A stretch of 64,000 bases of DNA from Bufo bufo (Eukaryota; Chordata; Amphibia; Anura; Bufonidae), in contig NC_053390.1 in assembly GCF_905171765.1 (NCBI RefSeq), forward strand, positions 334,024,294 to 334,088,293, in the 5' to 3' direction. Position numbers and translations under genes: made by a program. The notes under the pieces are model-generated. The model saw only the letters and a program-made list of their open reading frames with translations. It had not been told where the DNA came from and searched no databases. The first letter of the stretch is position 1, and every line of letters begins with the position of its first letter. Of this stretch, positions 53,308-64,000 are shown piece after piece.

Positions 53308-56300
53308 CTAATCTGCGCAAGGGATGGACAGGTCCTGTGGGATCCATGCCTGGTTCATTTTTTTGAACGTCAGCTTGTCCACATTGGCTGTAGACAGGCG
53401 GCTGCGTTTGTCTGTAATGACGCCCCCTGCCGTGCTGAATACACGTTCAGACAAAACGCTGGCCGCCAGGCAGGCCAGCACCTCCAAGGCATAAAAGGCT
53501 AGCTCTGGCCACGTGGACAATTTGGAGACCCAGAAGTTGAATCGGGCCAAACCATCAGTCAGTACGTAGAGGGGTGTGCACAGGTACTGTTCCACCATGT
53601 TATTGAAATGTTGCCTCCTGCTAACACGTTCCGTATCAGGTGGTGGTGCAGTTAGCTGTGGCGTGGTGACAAAACTTTTCCACATCTCTGCCATGCTAAC
53701 CCTGCCCTCAGAGGAGCTGGCCGTGACACAGCTGCGTTGGGCGACCTCTTGCCCCTCCTCTGCCTTCGCCTTGGGCTTCCACTGGTTCCCCTGTGACATT
53801 TGGGAATGCTCTCAGTAGCGCGTCTACCAACGTGCGCTTGTACTCGCGCATCTTCCTATCACATGTAGGAAGTAAGGTGGGCACATTGTCTTTGTACCGG
53901 GGATCCAGCAGGGGGGCAACCCAGTTAGTCCGCACACGTTAAAATGTGGGCAACTCTGGCTGTTGTTGCGCAGGGCACTGCAGCATGTAGTCGCTCATGT
54001 GTGCCAGGCTGCCCAGAGGTAATGACAAGCTGTCCTCTGTGGGAGGCGTATCGTCATCGTCCTCTGTTTCCCCCTAGCCACGCACCAGTGATGGGCCCGA
54101 GCTGCGTTTGGTGCCAGCCCGCTGTGAACCTGCTTCATCCTCATCCTCCTCCACCTCTTCCTCCTCCTCGTCCTCCAGTAGTGGGCCCTGTCTGGCCACA
54201 TTTGTACCTGGCCTCTGCTGTTGCAAAAAACCTCCCTCTGAGTCACTTCGAAGAGACTGGCCTGATAGTGCTAAAAATGACCCCTCTTCCTCCTCTTCCT
54301 CCTGGGCCACCTCCTCTTCAATCATCGCCCTAAGTGTTTTCTCAAGAAGACATAGAAGTGGTATTGTAACGCTGATAACGGCGTCATCGCCACTGGCCAT
54401 GTTGGTGGAGTACTCGAAACAGCGCAACAGGGGCACACAGGTCTCGCATGGAGGCCCAGTCATTGGTGGTGAAGTGGTGCTGTTCCGCAGTGCGACTGAC
54501 CCGTGCGTGCAGCAGCTGAAACTCCACTATGGCCTGCTGCTGCTCGCACAGTCTGTCCAGCATGTGCAAGGTGGAGTTCCACCTGGTGGGCACGTCGCAT
54601 ATGAGGCGGTGAGCGGGAAGGCCGAAGTTACGCTGTAGCGCAGACAGGCGAGCAGCGGCAGGGTGTGAACGCCGGAAGCGCGAACAGACGGCCCGCACTT
54701 TATGCAGCAGCTCTGACATGTTGGGGTAGTTGTGAATGAACTTCTGCACCACCAAATTCAGCACATGCGCCAGGCAAGGTATGTGCGTCAAACCGCTAGT
54801 CCCAGAGCTGCAACGAGATTTCGCCCATTATCGCACACCACCAGGCCAGGCTTGAGGCTCACCGGCAGCAACCACTCGTCGGTCTGTTGTTCTATACCCC
54901 GCCACAACTCCTGTGCGGTGTGGGGCCTGTCCCCCAAACATATGAGTTTCAGAACGGCCTGCTGACGTTTACCCCGGGCTGTGCTGAAGTTGGTGGTGAA
55001 GGTGTTTGGCTGACTGGATGAGCAGGTGGGAGAAGAGGAGGAGGAAGCTGAGTAGGAGGAGGAGGAGAGAGGAGGCAAAGAATGTTGCCCTGCGATCCTG
55101 GCGGCGGAAGGACGTGCGCCAAAGAGCTCTCTGCCTGGGGTCCAGCCCGCCACTACATTTACCCAGTGTGCAGTTAGGGAGATATAGCGTCCCTGGCCGT
55201 GCTTACTGGTCCACGTATCTGTGGTTAGATGGACCTTGCCACATATGGCGTTGCGCAGTGCACACTTGATTTTATCGGATACTTGGTTGTGCAGGGAAGG
55301 CACGGCTCTCTTGGAGAAGTAGTGCCGGCTGGGAACAACATACTGTGGGACAACAAGCGACATGAGCTGTTTGAAGCTGTCTGTCTCCCCCTGGCCTAAA
55401 TGACAGCATTTCATAGGCCAGTAGTTTAGAAATGCTGGCATTCAGGGCCAGGGATCGAGGGTGGCTAGGTGGGAATTTACGCTTTCTCTCAAATGTTTGT
55501 GAGATGGAGAGCTGAACGCTGCCGTGTGACATGGTTGAGATGCTTGGTGACGCAGGTGGTGGTGTTGGTGGTACATCCCATGTTTGCTGGGCGGCAAGTG
55601 CCAACAACCCTCCAGAGGCGGAGGAAGAGGCCGAGGCGGCGGCAGCAGCAGAAGAGGCCGAGGCGGCAGCAGCAGAAGAGGTAGCAGGGGAGCCTGAGTG
55701 ACTTCCTTGTTTTTAAGGTGTTTACTCCACTGCAGTTCATGCTTTGCCTGCAGGTGCCTGGTCATGCAGGTTGTGCTAAGGTTCAGAACGTTAATGCCTC
55801 GCTTCAGGCTCTAATGGCACAGCGTGCAAACCACTCGGGTCTTGTCGTCAACACATTGTTTGAAGAAGTGCCATGCCAGGGAACTCCTTGAAGCTGCCTT
55901 TAGGGTGCTCGGTCCCAGATGGCGGCGGTCAGTAGCAGGCGGAGTCTCTTGGCGGCGGGTGTTCTGATTTTGCCCACTGCTACCTCTTTTGCTACGCTGT
56001 TGGCTCAGTCTCACCACTGCCTCTTCCACTGAACTGTGAAAGTCAGTGGCACGACCTTCATTCCATGTGGGGTCTAGGACCTCATCGTCCCCTGCATCGT
56101 CTTCCACCCAGTCTTGATCCCTGACCTCCTGTTCAGTCTGCACACTGCAGAAAGACGCAGCAGTTGGCACCTGTGTTTCGTCATCATCAGAGACGTGCTG
56201 AGGTGGTATTCCCATGTCCTCATCATCAGGAAACATAATGTGCTTGGTTTTCATGCGCCATCTGTGCGCTTTCTGCAGAAGACTGGGTGGGAGATAATGT

Positions 56301-56551
56301 GAACGTGCTGGATGCCACCTAATTGACTAATGCCTGTACCTGCTCAGGCCTTACCATCCTTAGAACGGCATTGGGCCCCACCAAATATCCCTGTAAATTC
56401 TGGCGGCTACTGGGACCTGAGGTAGTTGGTACACTAGGACGTGTGGCTGTGGCCGAATGGCCACGTCCTCTCCCAGCACCAGAGGGTCCACTAACACCAC
56501 CACGACCATGTCCACGTCCGCGTCCCTTACTAGATTGTTCCCGTTCACCAC
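53308..56551 (-). pseudogene. hAT transposase of copy C, near full-length, frameshifted
   Basis: The domain order is complete. The RG-rich start (56551-56450) lacks its ATG because 11 bp present in copy B are missing here (near 56537). An acidic linker follows (QDWVEDDAGDDEVLDPTWN), then BED finger remains (CTLCH at about 55812; TRHLQAKHELQW at about 55750). Catalytic D1 is in HLTTDTWTSKHGQGR (about 55215), D2 in LVVCDNGRNLVAAL (about 54830), DVPTRWNSTLHML (about 54575) and hATC with VLACLAASVLSERVFSTAGG (about 53440). Frameshifts near 55800, 55400, 54400 and 53780 break it into at least five frames. It keeps the catalytic segment that copy B has lost. Confidence 0.92.
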
Positions 56552-57009
56552 AATAAGAAAAATATTATTCGGGCCAATGTATTGAATTAAAATTCAGGCC
56601 TTTTTTTTACAGACACCTAACACTGTCTGGCTATCTATTTAGGTACCGTATTACACTAATACAGGCACACCAGTAATGACAGATTTAGCTGAATATAAAT
56701 GTGAGGCCTATTTTTTAGGCGCTGTGTGACAGGTATACGTTTAATCACAGAATTAGACTTGTATCTGCACTGTAGCGTGTGTGTTAAGTTTTTCAGAATT
56801 ACCCTATCAGCACCTTGAATCTAATATACCGTTTTTAGGGATAGATTTAAAGTAGGCCTGATATAGGCAGAAACTACTAATTTGAGAATGGCAAATTTGG
56901 GAATTGTTTTTCACCCAGAACAAAAACTGTGCTTTTACGGTCACTAAAAATAACTTGACCAGCTAAAACAGTACTGATTTGGAGGAATATAAATATCAGG
57001 CCTATTTTT
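56552..57009. other. hAT copy C 5' untranslated region
   Basis: Non-coding. It corresponds to 27491-27934 of copy B on the opposite strand, including CTTGACCAGCTAAAAC and TTAGGCGCTGTGTGACAGGT. No other feature is seen. Confidence 0.6.
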
Positions 57010-57400
57010 TAGGCGCTGGGTGACAGGCTCAACTTGCCCCTGATGTAGTATATGGCCAAAAAATAACCACACTATTGATGGTTAAATCCACTTGGGGTAA
57101 CACAGGCTCAGCCTGCACCTGATGTAGTATATGGCCAAAAAATAACCACACTATTGATGGTTAAATGCACTTGATGAAAGCTTGACCCTGATGTAGGATA
57201 TAGCAAAAAATAACCACACTATTGATGGTTAAATGCACTTAGGTGACATAGGCTCAGCCGGCACCTGATCTAGTATATGGCCAAAAAATAACCACACTAT
57301 TGATGGTTAAATGCACTTGGCTGTCACAGGCTCAGCCTGCACCTGATGCAGGATATAGCAAAAAATAACCACACTATTGATGGTTAAATGCACTTGGTGG
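57010..57400. repeat. ~75-bp tandem repeat of hAT copy C (five to six units)
   Basis: AACCACACTATTGATGGTTAAA recurs, each unit with GGCTCAGCCTGCACCTGATG. It is the counterpart of 27186-27490 in copy B. One unit boundary (ATTTAACCATCAATAG on the minus strand) is the empty site of the TTAA insertion in copy B. Confidence 0.92.
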
Positions 57401-57604
57401 TAGCTTGTGCTGGCGCACCACAAGCCACAAAATGGCCGCCGATCACCCCAGAAAAAAGTGATATAAAAACGCTCTGGGCAGCCTAAAAAAAGTGAGCAAT
57501 TGAATATCAGCACTTCAATGATCCACAGCTGGAGATCGATCACAGAATGAAGTCTTTTGGAGGAGTTAATCTGCCTAATCTCGCCCTAAACGTCGCAGCA
57601 GCAA

Positions 57605-57730
57605 CCTCTCCCTATGCTTGAATCAGCAGAGTGACGTGCAGCGCTACGTGACCCAAGCTTATATAGAGGCTGGGTCACATGCTGCACTGGCCAATCACAG
57701 CCATGCCAATAGTAGGCAATGCTGTGATGG
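57605..57730 (-). promoter_or_regulatory. Conserved promoter region of hAT copy C
   Basis: Minus strand: the hairpin (57694-57728, one mismatch), a TATA box (CTATATAAGC, about 57657-57667) and GTCACGTAGCGCTGCACGTC in the same order as in copies A and B. Confidence 0.65.
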
Positions 57731-58149
57731 CCTCTTGGGGCAAGTAGTATGACGCTTGTTGATTGGCTGCTTTGCAGCCTTTCAAAAAGCGCCAAGAAAG
57801 CGTCGAACACCGAACCCGAACCCGGACTTTTACGAAAATGTTCGGGTTCGGGTCCGTGTCACGGACACCCCAAAATTCAGTACGAACCCGAACTATACAG
57901 TTCGGGTTCGCTCATCCCTAATTAAAAGCTATGTCTTAGAATCAATGGTAATTCTGTGAAGTTCTTTATAACTGACCATATTCTACTATATTCCCTTGAA
58001 CGGGGTTATGTTCATTCTGTGAGTTTGTGACAGTATCTACAAATGGGTCACTTCGGCGGGTTAAAGCAGTCAGTGGGACATCTACCAGAGTTTCTGGGAT
58101 AAGTTTTTTTATAATCAGGACAGAAATGTTTCCTTGGTGACGTTGTCTC

Positions 58150-58986
58150 ATCCTCCAGCAATAAGGGTTTCTCTCACTATTCTAGTTTTTGGTATACTTT
58201 CTCCAGACTTTTGGTTAGGAAGCTAACTTGCTCTGTCAAGGTAGCAACTGCATCAGGAACCGGACCTTGGGCTTCCTGACTGACTATAGAGTGACATTTT
58301 GGAGATGTAGTTGGCTTATACACAGACATTTCAGCAGGTTCTGGTTGTGGGTCTTTCCCAAAAATACTGATGGCTAGCTGTTTGAAGTCTAGGAAGGTAG
58401 AACTTGGGTGCTGTGCAGCTAACATTTTTAACTGGCTCTTTAAGGTTTCGATCCTAACAACTTCAATGAATTGTTCTTTCAGTGTTTTATCTTGATCCTC
58501 TGCTTTATGAGGGTCTACCTGTATAACAGCTCACAGGGCTTCCTGTAAGGATAATGCAAAGTCTCTAAGTGACTCACCCGGCTGCTGTCTCTTGGTGAAG
58601 AATCTCATCTTTACCTCTGGCACAGTCCTGGGTTCGAAGGTGGTGTAGAGTCGTTCAAATATCTGCTTTAGTGTTTTTCTCTCTGAGCTTGGCCAGGATT
58701 TTACTTCTCTGTGGGCAGCTCCTTCCAATTGTGCAATGAGGATTTCCATTTGCTGTTCTGCTGACGCAGGGTACAATCTGAATATAGCCAACATTTTTTC
58801 TTTAAATTCCCTTAAAGTATGAGCTTCCCCTGCATATCATGGGAACCATGGTACTCCAAAGAAATAAGGCATTGTTAAAGGCATGATGCTTGATGCTGCA
58901 GCAGCTGGTGATGCACTGGGACCAGCTGCAGCTACTGCAGGGGACCTGTTAAGGTCAGGCTGCTCAATATCTCTTTGTTCAGACAT
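58150..58986 (-). pseudogene. gag: gag of the minus-strand gypsy element
   Basis: The ATG at 58986 starts MSEQRDIEQPDLNRSP. After a TAA/TGA-type stop near 58838 the frame continues AGEAHTLREFKEKMLAIFRL, then QLEGAAHREVKSWP, LKQIFERLYTTFEPRTVPEV and KQQPGESLRDFALSLQEAL-like text ending at a stop (about 58530). It then reads AVIQVDPHKAEDQDKTLK through SFLTKSLEKVYQKLE to about 58177. The LREF, GAA, F-RLYTTF and ESLRDFALSLQ pattern is that of Ty3/gypsy capsid proteins. It has two in-frame stops. No zinc knuckle is clearly seen downstream. Gag would build particles; with no pol the element would depend on others. Confidence 0.75.
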
Positions 58987-59822
58987 GGCAGTGAAAGGCC
59001 TTCAATATAATGGAGGTTAAGTACAGTTTTACACACTTTTTGCGATGCGTTGCTGTGGGCAACTGCTACTTTGTAGGTGTCTGGCCCTTTAAGAGTCGTT
59101 GTGACAATTTAATATAGAGCAGTATGGTGCTCTATAAGGCAGATTATACTCCCAAACAGTCCCACTTAAGGTTACTTCTTCCCAGCGGCACTCACTCTGA
59201 CATTCCTGGAAGGTTCACAGGTTGCAGGAGAATCTGAACACTATTATATTTGTTCTGCGGAGAAGGGCTGTTGATCTCCCTATTTTTTTCCGTTCACCCT
59301 GACGTAGTCTCGCAACTCTTAAGCGTGCATGCACACGTCACGCTCCCTTCTCATACGCGGCCCTCACCCTAGGTCCGTTTGCAAGGCAGGAGGGGCGGCG
59401 CTGATTTGCAAGTATTAGCAGCAGCGTTAGTATTGGCACAATTGTAATAAGTTATTTGGCATAAAGAGGATTGGCTTCTCTTTTCCCCGCTTTATAGGGG
59501 GCATGGCTTTACAGCAATAGTGCAGCACAACTAATAAAGAGACTTCAGGCGGCCATTTTAGATTCAATGCAAAAGTCCATTCACTGAGAACAAGCAGTGA
59601 TAGTTACACAGAAATATGCGATTTTTCCAGTTTTAACACTGCAGTTGAATAACAGGTGACTAATACCGCACGTCCAGGCAACTCTTAATATATTTGGGCA
59701 GTTCTGCAGCTCAAAAAAAGAGTTTCAAGTTTGCACTGTATTAAAGCACATTGACAGTCTCTTAGGCAAACAAGTGGGGCTTGCTCATAAGGCAATGGCA
59801 CACAGTTATATTTCACTAATCC
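58987..59822 (-). other. 5' leader of the minus-strand gypsy element
   Basis: Non-coding region between the primer-binding-like site and gag. It has no repeats or frames of note. Confidence 0.5.
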
Positions 59823-59840
59823 TGTTCGTAGTGACGCCAA
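59823..59840 (-). other. Primer-binding-like site
   Basis: Minus strand TTGGCGTCACTACGAACA begins four bases after the LTR end and starts TTGG, complementary to a tRNA 3' CCA end. The tRNA is not identified. Confidence 0.6.
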
Positions 59841-59844
59841 TTCA

Positions 59845-60821
59845 TGCAACATGCCGGGGCTCAACTATGGAGGATGCGTGCGTGAGTGTACTAGTGATAA
59901 TGTGCAGAGGATAGTAGTAGTCACGGTTTAGTTGTCCCTTGGGGCCGGCAGTTGCAGTGGATGGGAAGGACAGCATGAAATCCTTCGGGGCACTCTTCGG
60001 TTGCAGGGAACACCAGCCAATGTTGGTTGAGGTGCCCTTGATGGTAATTGGTGTAAGGTGCTTTTGCGCTGGGCCCCTGGTTCGTCACGCCAGCACCATT
60101 AAGTGCAAATGTTGGTGTAGTAGTTGAAATGATGATATAGAATAAGGGAGACTAGAGCTTTTAACAAACTCCCAGTACTTTATTGAAGCTGATCCACAGA
60201 TCATCAAGGTATGCAACAGTCATTACATAAAGGAAGCAATGATTCACAATGATTCACATTAGTTCCCAGAAGTTGCATAAGGAATCGTCCTCTATAACAA
60301 CCAGTCTTTCTCTCTCTTATTTCTCCAGGTTGGAGGATGAACTATGCTCTGTTGTACTGTATAATGCTGTACTTCTTTATCCTCTTCTAGGAATACTATA
60401 CTCAGACAAACGGCCCTTTTGTCGTTAAATATGGTGGATAGGCTTGTAGCTTTGAATCTCTCCACCTGATTCAAAGGAGTCTGGAGTCTGATAAATGACA
60501 GTTACCTTCCTTTGTCATATCCTCATTCCCTCTCTGGGTTGCCTGGAGATACTGTAATCTTTTCCCTTTATGGGCTGGTGCATGGAACTAACTATGGAGC
60601 TTTTTATATCTCTGCAAAATGGCTGCTGAGGTTCAGGTTGTCCTCAGACATTATCACACACTGACCTTCTTCTTCCTGCACTGTGCACTGAGTGTGGGGT
60701 GGAGTTAGCCCTGGGAGGCTTGTTAGAACCTCACCCTCCCTATGAAACTTTACAAGCACAGATTTACAAGCACAGTTTACATGAAACACAATCACAACAT
60801 TAATCAGTGTGTTTCAGGACA
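59845..60821 (-). repeat. 5' LTR of the minus-strand gypsy element
   Basis: It is 977 bp, starting TGTCCTGAAACACAC on the minus strand at 60821 and ending TGCA at 59845. It pairs with the LTR at 50699-51671. Confidence 0.88.
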
Positions 60822-60985
60822 CTGCATTTATACTGTGCTCAAGCATAAAGTATATACACAGTGCTTGGTTACTATCGTGTTAAGTTGACATACCTGCTTA
60901 AAAAAAGATCTTAAAAAGGTTTATAACTGGGACTGGGACAGTTGTTTTGGGGAGAAGATGGCTAGAAGATTTGAGGAGTGTTTAA
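60822..60985. other. Spacer, nothing recognised
   Basis: Short non-coding sequence between the gypsy LTR and the TTAA element. Confidence 0.4.
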
Positions 60986-63115
60986 CCCCTTAGAGACCGG
61001 GCTCATTTTCACCTTAAGGACCAGGACATCTTTTTGCAAATCTGACCAGTGTAACTTTATGTGGTGATTACTTTAAAACGCTTTGACTTATCCAGGCCAT
61101 TCTGAGATAGTTTTTTCGGCACATATTGTACTTCATGACACTGGTAAAATGAAGTTAAAAAAAAAAAATCATTTTTATTTATAAAAACATACCAAATTTA
61201 CCAAAATTTGGAAAAATTGCAAATTTCCAAGTTTCAATTTCTCTACTTCTATAATACATAGTAATACCTCCAAAAAATCTTATTACTTTACATTCCTCAT
61301 ATGTCTACTTCATGTTGGATCATTTTGGGAATGCCATTTTAGTTTTTGGGGACATTACACAGGCTTATAAGCTTAGAAGCAAATTTGAAATTTTAAGACA
61401 TTTTCAAAAACCCAATTTTTAGGGACCAGTCACTTTGTGAGGCTTACATAATAGAAACCACCCAAAAATGACCCCATTCTAGAAACTACACCCTCAAGGT
61501 ATTCAAAACTGATTTTACAAACATCGTTAACCCTTTAGGTATTCCACAAGAGTTAATGGCAAATGGAGATAAAATTTCAGAATTTTGATTTTTTGGAAAA
61601 TTTTCAATTTTAATCAATTTTTTCCTGTTGCAAAGCAAGGGTTAACAGCCAAACAAAACGCTATATTTATTGCCCTGATTCTGTAGTTTGCAGAAACACC
61701 CCATATGTGGCCATAAACTACTGAACGGGCACACGGTAGGGCGTAGAGGTAAAGGTGCGCCGTGTGGTTTTTGGAAGGCAGATTTTGCTGGACTGGTTTA
61801 TTTTACACCATGTCCCATTTGAAGCCCCCCTGATGCACCCCTAGAGTAGAAACTCCATAAAAGTGACCCCATCTAAGAAACTACACCCCTCAAGGTATTC
61901 AAAACTGATTTTACAAACTTTGTTAACCCTTTAGGTGTTGCACAAGAGTTATTTGGCAAATGGAGATGAAATTTGAGAATTAAAAAAAATCTTGGCAAAT
62001 TTTCCATTTTATCAATTTTATCCTGTACAAAGCAAGGGTTAACAGCCCAAACAAAATGTTATATTTATTGCCCCGATTCTGTAGTTTGCAGAAACACCCC
62101 ATATTGGTCGTAAACTACTGTACGGGCACACAGTAGGGCGTAGAGGGAAAAAGTGCGCCATGTGGTTTTTGGAAGGCAGATTTTGCTGGACTGGTTTATT
62201 TACACCATGTCCCATTTGAAGCCCCCTGATGCACCCCTAGAGTAGAAACAGTTTTGTTGGGACTATTTTAGGGTACATATGATTTTTGGTTTATCTATAT
62301 TACATTTTTGTGAGGCGAGGTTACCAAAAATGGAACACCAGGGGGGCTTCAAATGGGACATGGTGCCAAAAAAAAGGCCATCAAAATCTGCCTTCCAGAA
62401 ACCATAATGCGTTCCTTTCCTTCTGCGCCCTTTCGTTTGGTCATACAGCAGTTTACGACCACATACGGGGTGTTTCTGTAAACTGCAGAATCAGGGTAAT
62501 AAATATAAAGTTTTGTTTGGCTGTTAACCCTTGCTTTGTTACTGGAAAAAACGGATTAAAATGGAAAATTTGCCAAAAAAATGCTGTTTTGGCACAATTT
62601 TTATTATTTTTTTTTGACCGTGTTCATCTGAGGGGCTTAGGTTCATGGGGTATTTATGTTTTACTCTATATTATCTTTTATAAACAAAAAAAAAACATTT
62701 TAGTATCTCCATAGTCTGAGTAATTTTTTTTGTGTTTTTAGCCTATTATCTTAGGTAGGGGGCTAATTTTTTGCGGATGAGAGGACGGTTTTATTGGCAC
62801 TATTTTGGGGGGCATATGACTTTTTGATCGCTTGCTATTACAATTTTTTGTGATGTAAGGTGACAAAAAAATCATTTTTTTTGGCACAGTTTTTATTTTA
62901 TTCTTTTGACCAAGTTCATCTGAGAGGATAGGTCATGGGTTATTTTTATAGAGCAGATTCTTACGGACATGACGATACCTAATATGTCTACTTTTAATTA
63001 TTTAAAATTTACAAATAATATTTTTGAAAAATGGTTTTTTTTGTTTTAGTGTCTCAAGTCTGAGAACCATAGTTTTTTATCCGATTGTCAGTGGCTAAAT
63101 TGGGAAGGGGAATAT
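60986..63115. mobile_element. TTAA-element, right end lost
   Basis: It begins CCCCTTAGAGACCGGGCTCA after TTAA (60982-60985), the same end as the right end of 23548-27181. Modules of about 390 bp (CCCCATTCTAGAAACTACAC, TGCACCCCTAGAGTAGAAA) and ~360 bp follow. At about 62335-62580 a module is inverted relative to its neighbours (GGGGGGCTTCAAATGGGACA). The hairpin-chain end is missing. There is no transposase. Confidence 0.82.
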
Positions 63116-63137
63116 AAATTAAGTACTCCATGGAAGT

Positions 63138-63413
63138 GTGGTACTCCCTGAAGCAACCAATAATGAAGAGGCCCTAGATGTCGAGGCACGCGTCACACTG
63201 AGTAGTGGTGTCCTTCCGTATCCCCCTCCTGTGACACACTCTGCACCTTTTTTGGGTCCGTCCCTTCTTTCCAGTATGGGGGACAACACCTGGAAAGTGT
63301 TGGCCAGGGACGATCCGGGCGCCTCCAGTTTCCGAGGTACTCCGGCCTGCTCTTTCCCGGTTAGAAAAGATCAGGTCCTTGAGGACTGCCTCATAGAACT
63401 GAAGCGGTTGTAG
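63138..63413 (+). CDS. Unrecognised open frame (91 codons), probably mobile-element or pseudogene piece
   Basis: The frame is Pro/Ser-rich in the middle (GVLPYPPPVTHSAPFLGPSL) and ends LEDCLIELKRL. I do not recognise a family. The sequence around its end (CTCATAGAACTGAAG) is duplicated at about 63846, on the far side of a palindromic insertion; after it a frame continues LIELKELPCVACTPGQHKR. So the original frame may have run on and been interrupted. A start codon cannot be chosen with confidence. Confidence 0.3.
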   Translation: MVLPEATNNEEALDVEARVTLSSGVLPYPPPVTHSAPFLGPSLLSSMGDNTWKVLARDDPGASSFRGTPACSFPVRKDQVLEDCLIELKRL

Positions 63414-63845
63414 ACAAAAAAAGAAAGAGGATGGCGCTCATAGGGTGAGTATGTAAATGATTGTTTCTCCTTTCATATGGGAGGTAATATGCTCACCTGT
63501 CAGAGTTGCACCAATTGGGTGCAACTACAATTAAGGCTGAGTGCTCGTAAGGGTAGGTTGGTGCCGCCGGCTTTATCCAAACACCCTTCGGTCGGTGCCG
63601 AACCGCCGAACGGGTGAGTATGGGAACTGTGGGTTTGGTGGACCAAGAAAGTCCAAGAAAAACGGACAGAGTAACGGGCGCAAATCCACAACCAATGGTA
63701 GAAAAACAATTTGGTTTATTCAGGATGACCTTCATCGGTCATCCTGAATAAACCCAAATTGTTTTTCTACCATTGGTTGTGGATTTGCGCCCGTTACTCT
63801 TCCGTTTTCTTGAGACTTTCTTGGTCCACCAAACTCACAGTTCTC
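63406..63845. mobile_element. Palindromic insertion flanked by a 15-bp duplication
   Basis: CTCATAGAACTGAAG occurs at about 63391-63405 and again at about 63846-63860. Between them, roughly 63615-63730 and 63735-63845 are inverted copies of each other (GGATTTGCGCCCGTTACTC, AATTGTTTTTCTACCATTGG) around a central GGATGACCTTCATCGGTCATCC. The unpaired left part is about 200 bp. A variable duplication plus an inverted partial copy is typical of Penelope-like and some LINE insertions. No coding region. Confidence 0.6.
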
Positions 63846-63860
63846 ATAGAACTGAAGGAA

Positions 63861-64000
63861 TTGCCCTGTGTTGCCTGCACTCCGGGACAGCACAAAAGAG
63901 TTGTACAAGGCAACCTGCACCCAAGTAGACCGCAACTTTTTTTGTACCATGCCCGGGTTTTTGCGCATGGCATTATATGGCTTTAGGACTTGATCAGAAA
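63861..64000 (+). other. Continuation of the interrupted sequence to the window end
   Basis: A frame continuing LPCVACTPGQHKRVVQGN is open to the window end but not recognised. Confidence 0.3.

Larger units (their letters stand above)
52562..57920 (-). mobile_element. hAT element copy C, 5.4 kb, 8-bp duplication ATTAAAAG
   Basis: It starts TAGAGTTGAGCGAAC and ends GTTCGCTCATCCCTA. ATTAAAAG flanks it exactly at 52554-52561 and 57921-57928. It is the shortest copy and has no nested insertion, so it best shows the family layout. Read on the minus strand: promoter region, ~75-bp repeats, transposase (56551 to 53308), about two 141-bp units, terminus. It is inserted in the internal region of the minus-strand gypsy element. 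Confidence 0.95.
50699..60821 (-). mobile_element. Minus-strand Ty3/gypsy-type element with two LTRs, gag only, split by hAT copy C
   Basis: LTRs at 50699-51671 and 59845-60821 (about 975 bp each) read TGTCCTGAAACACAC to ATGTTGCA-type ends on the minus strand. Next to the right LTR is a primer-binding-like TTGGCGTCACTACGAACA. Next to the left LTR is a polypurine tract. The internal part, without hAT copy C, is only about 2.8 kb and carries gag but no recognisable pol. I found no convincing target duplication, so either it is lost or the two LTRs come from a rearranged insertion. Confidence 0.8.

Noticed and set aside
50699..60830. CTTTA / CTGCA as the target duplication of the minus-strand gypsy element
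   Set aside because: Only 3 of 5 positions match, which is no better than chance.
63720..63745. Central palindrome GGATGACCTTCATCGGTCATCC as a ribozyme
   Set aside because: No hammerhead boxes; it is just the centre of an inverted repeat.
1..64000. tRNA, rRNA or snRNA genes
   Set aside because: No cloverleaf with A and B boxes or conserved RNA core was noticed on either strand by reading; a covariance search was not possible.

Overview
The window looks like a piece of a large vertebrate genome, most likely an anuran amphibian. This is inferred from its repeats: TTAA-flanked MITEs beginning TTAAAGG, CR1 and L2-type LINEs, Tc1/mariner, hAT and Ty3/gypsy elements, all mutated and nested. I see no intact host protein-coding gene, no tRNA or rRNA gene and no prokaryotic feature. 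Nearly every long open frame belongs to a mobile element or to a tandem array.

Layout. 1-963 is the 3' part of a Tc1-like (DD34E) element. 977-11748 is hAT copy A (minus strand, 8-bp duplication TATACTGT). It holds a DD36E Tc1/mariner insertion (1549-2599), a solo LTR (7638-8779) and two large tandem arrays. 12611-14387 is a shorter hAT-like element without a transposase. 14469-18471 is a foldback element split by a 2.9-kb TTAA-flanked element (14983-17900). 19040-20433 is a 5'-truncated CR1 LINE. 20541-23014 is the least repetitive stretch and contains a candidate conserved non-coding block. 23023-33343 is hAT copy B (plus strand, duplication GTTGTGAT), split by a 3.6-kb TTAA element. 33922-37460 holds a Tc1 fragment and a chromodomain-bearing gypsy remnant. 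37482-44401 is a Ty3/gypsy element with two LTRs and a CAGG duplication. Its gene order is gag-PR-IN-RT-RH with a SCAN-like capsid, the Gmr1-like type; an L2-type LINE tail sits in its integrase, and that tail carries a further insertion. 44406-49118 holds MITEs, a recent 786-bp tandem duplication and a solo LTR. 49133-49451 is a 319-bp insertion with a 14-bp duplication and a hammerhead-ribozyme-like motif at its 5' end. 50699-60821 is a minus-strand gypsy element (two LTRs, gag only), split by hAT copy C (52562-57920, duplication ATTAAAAG). 60986-64000 is another TTAA-element fragment and a palindromic insertion.

The three hAT copies A, B and C are one family. They share similar TIRs (TAGRG-TGAGCGAAC type), a TATA-like promoter beside a conserved hairpin, a transposase with an Arg/Gly-rich N-terminus, a BED zinc finger and a C-terminal hAT dimerisation domain, and family-specific subterminal arrays. 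Each transposase is broken differently. Comparing copies inside the window gives an empty site that proves the TTAA target duplication, and shows the deletion that removed the first catalytic aspartate from copy B.

The least ordinary items are the hammerhead-bearing short retro-insertion, the integrase-before-RT gypsy element with a SCAN-like Gag, the chains of consecutive perfect hairpins in the TTAA elements, and the hAT family with copy-specific minisatellites. All identifications rest on reading the sequence and on known families; no database search was run.
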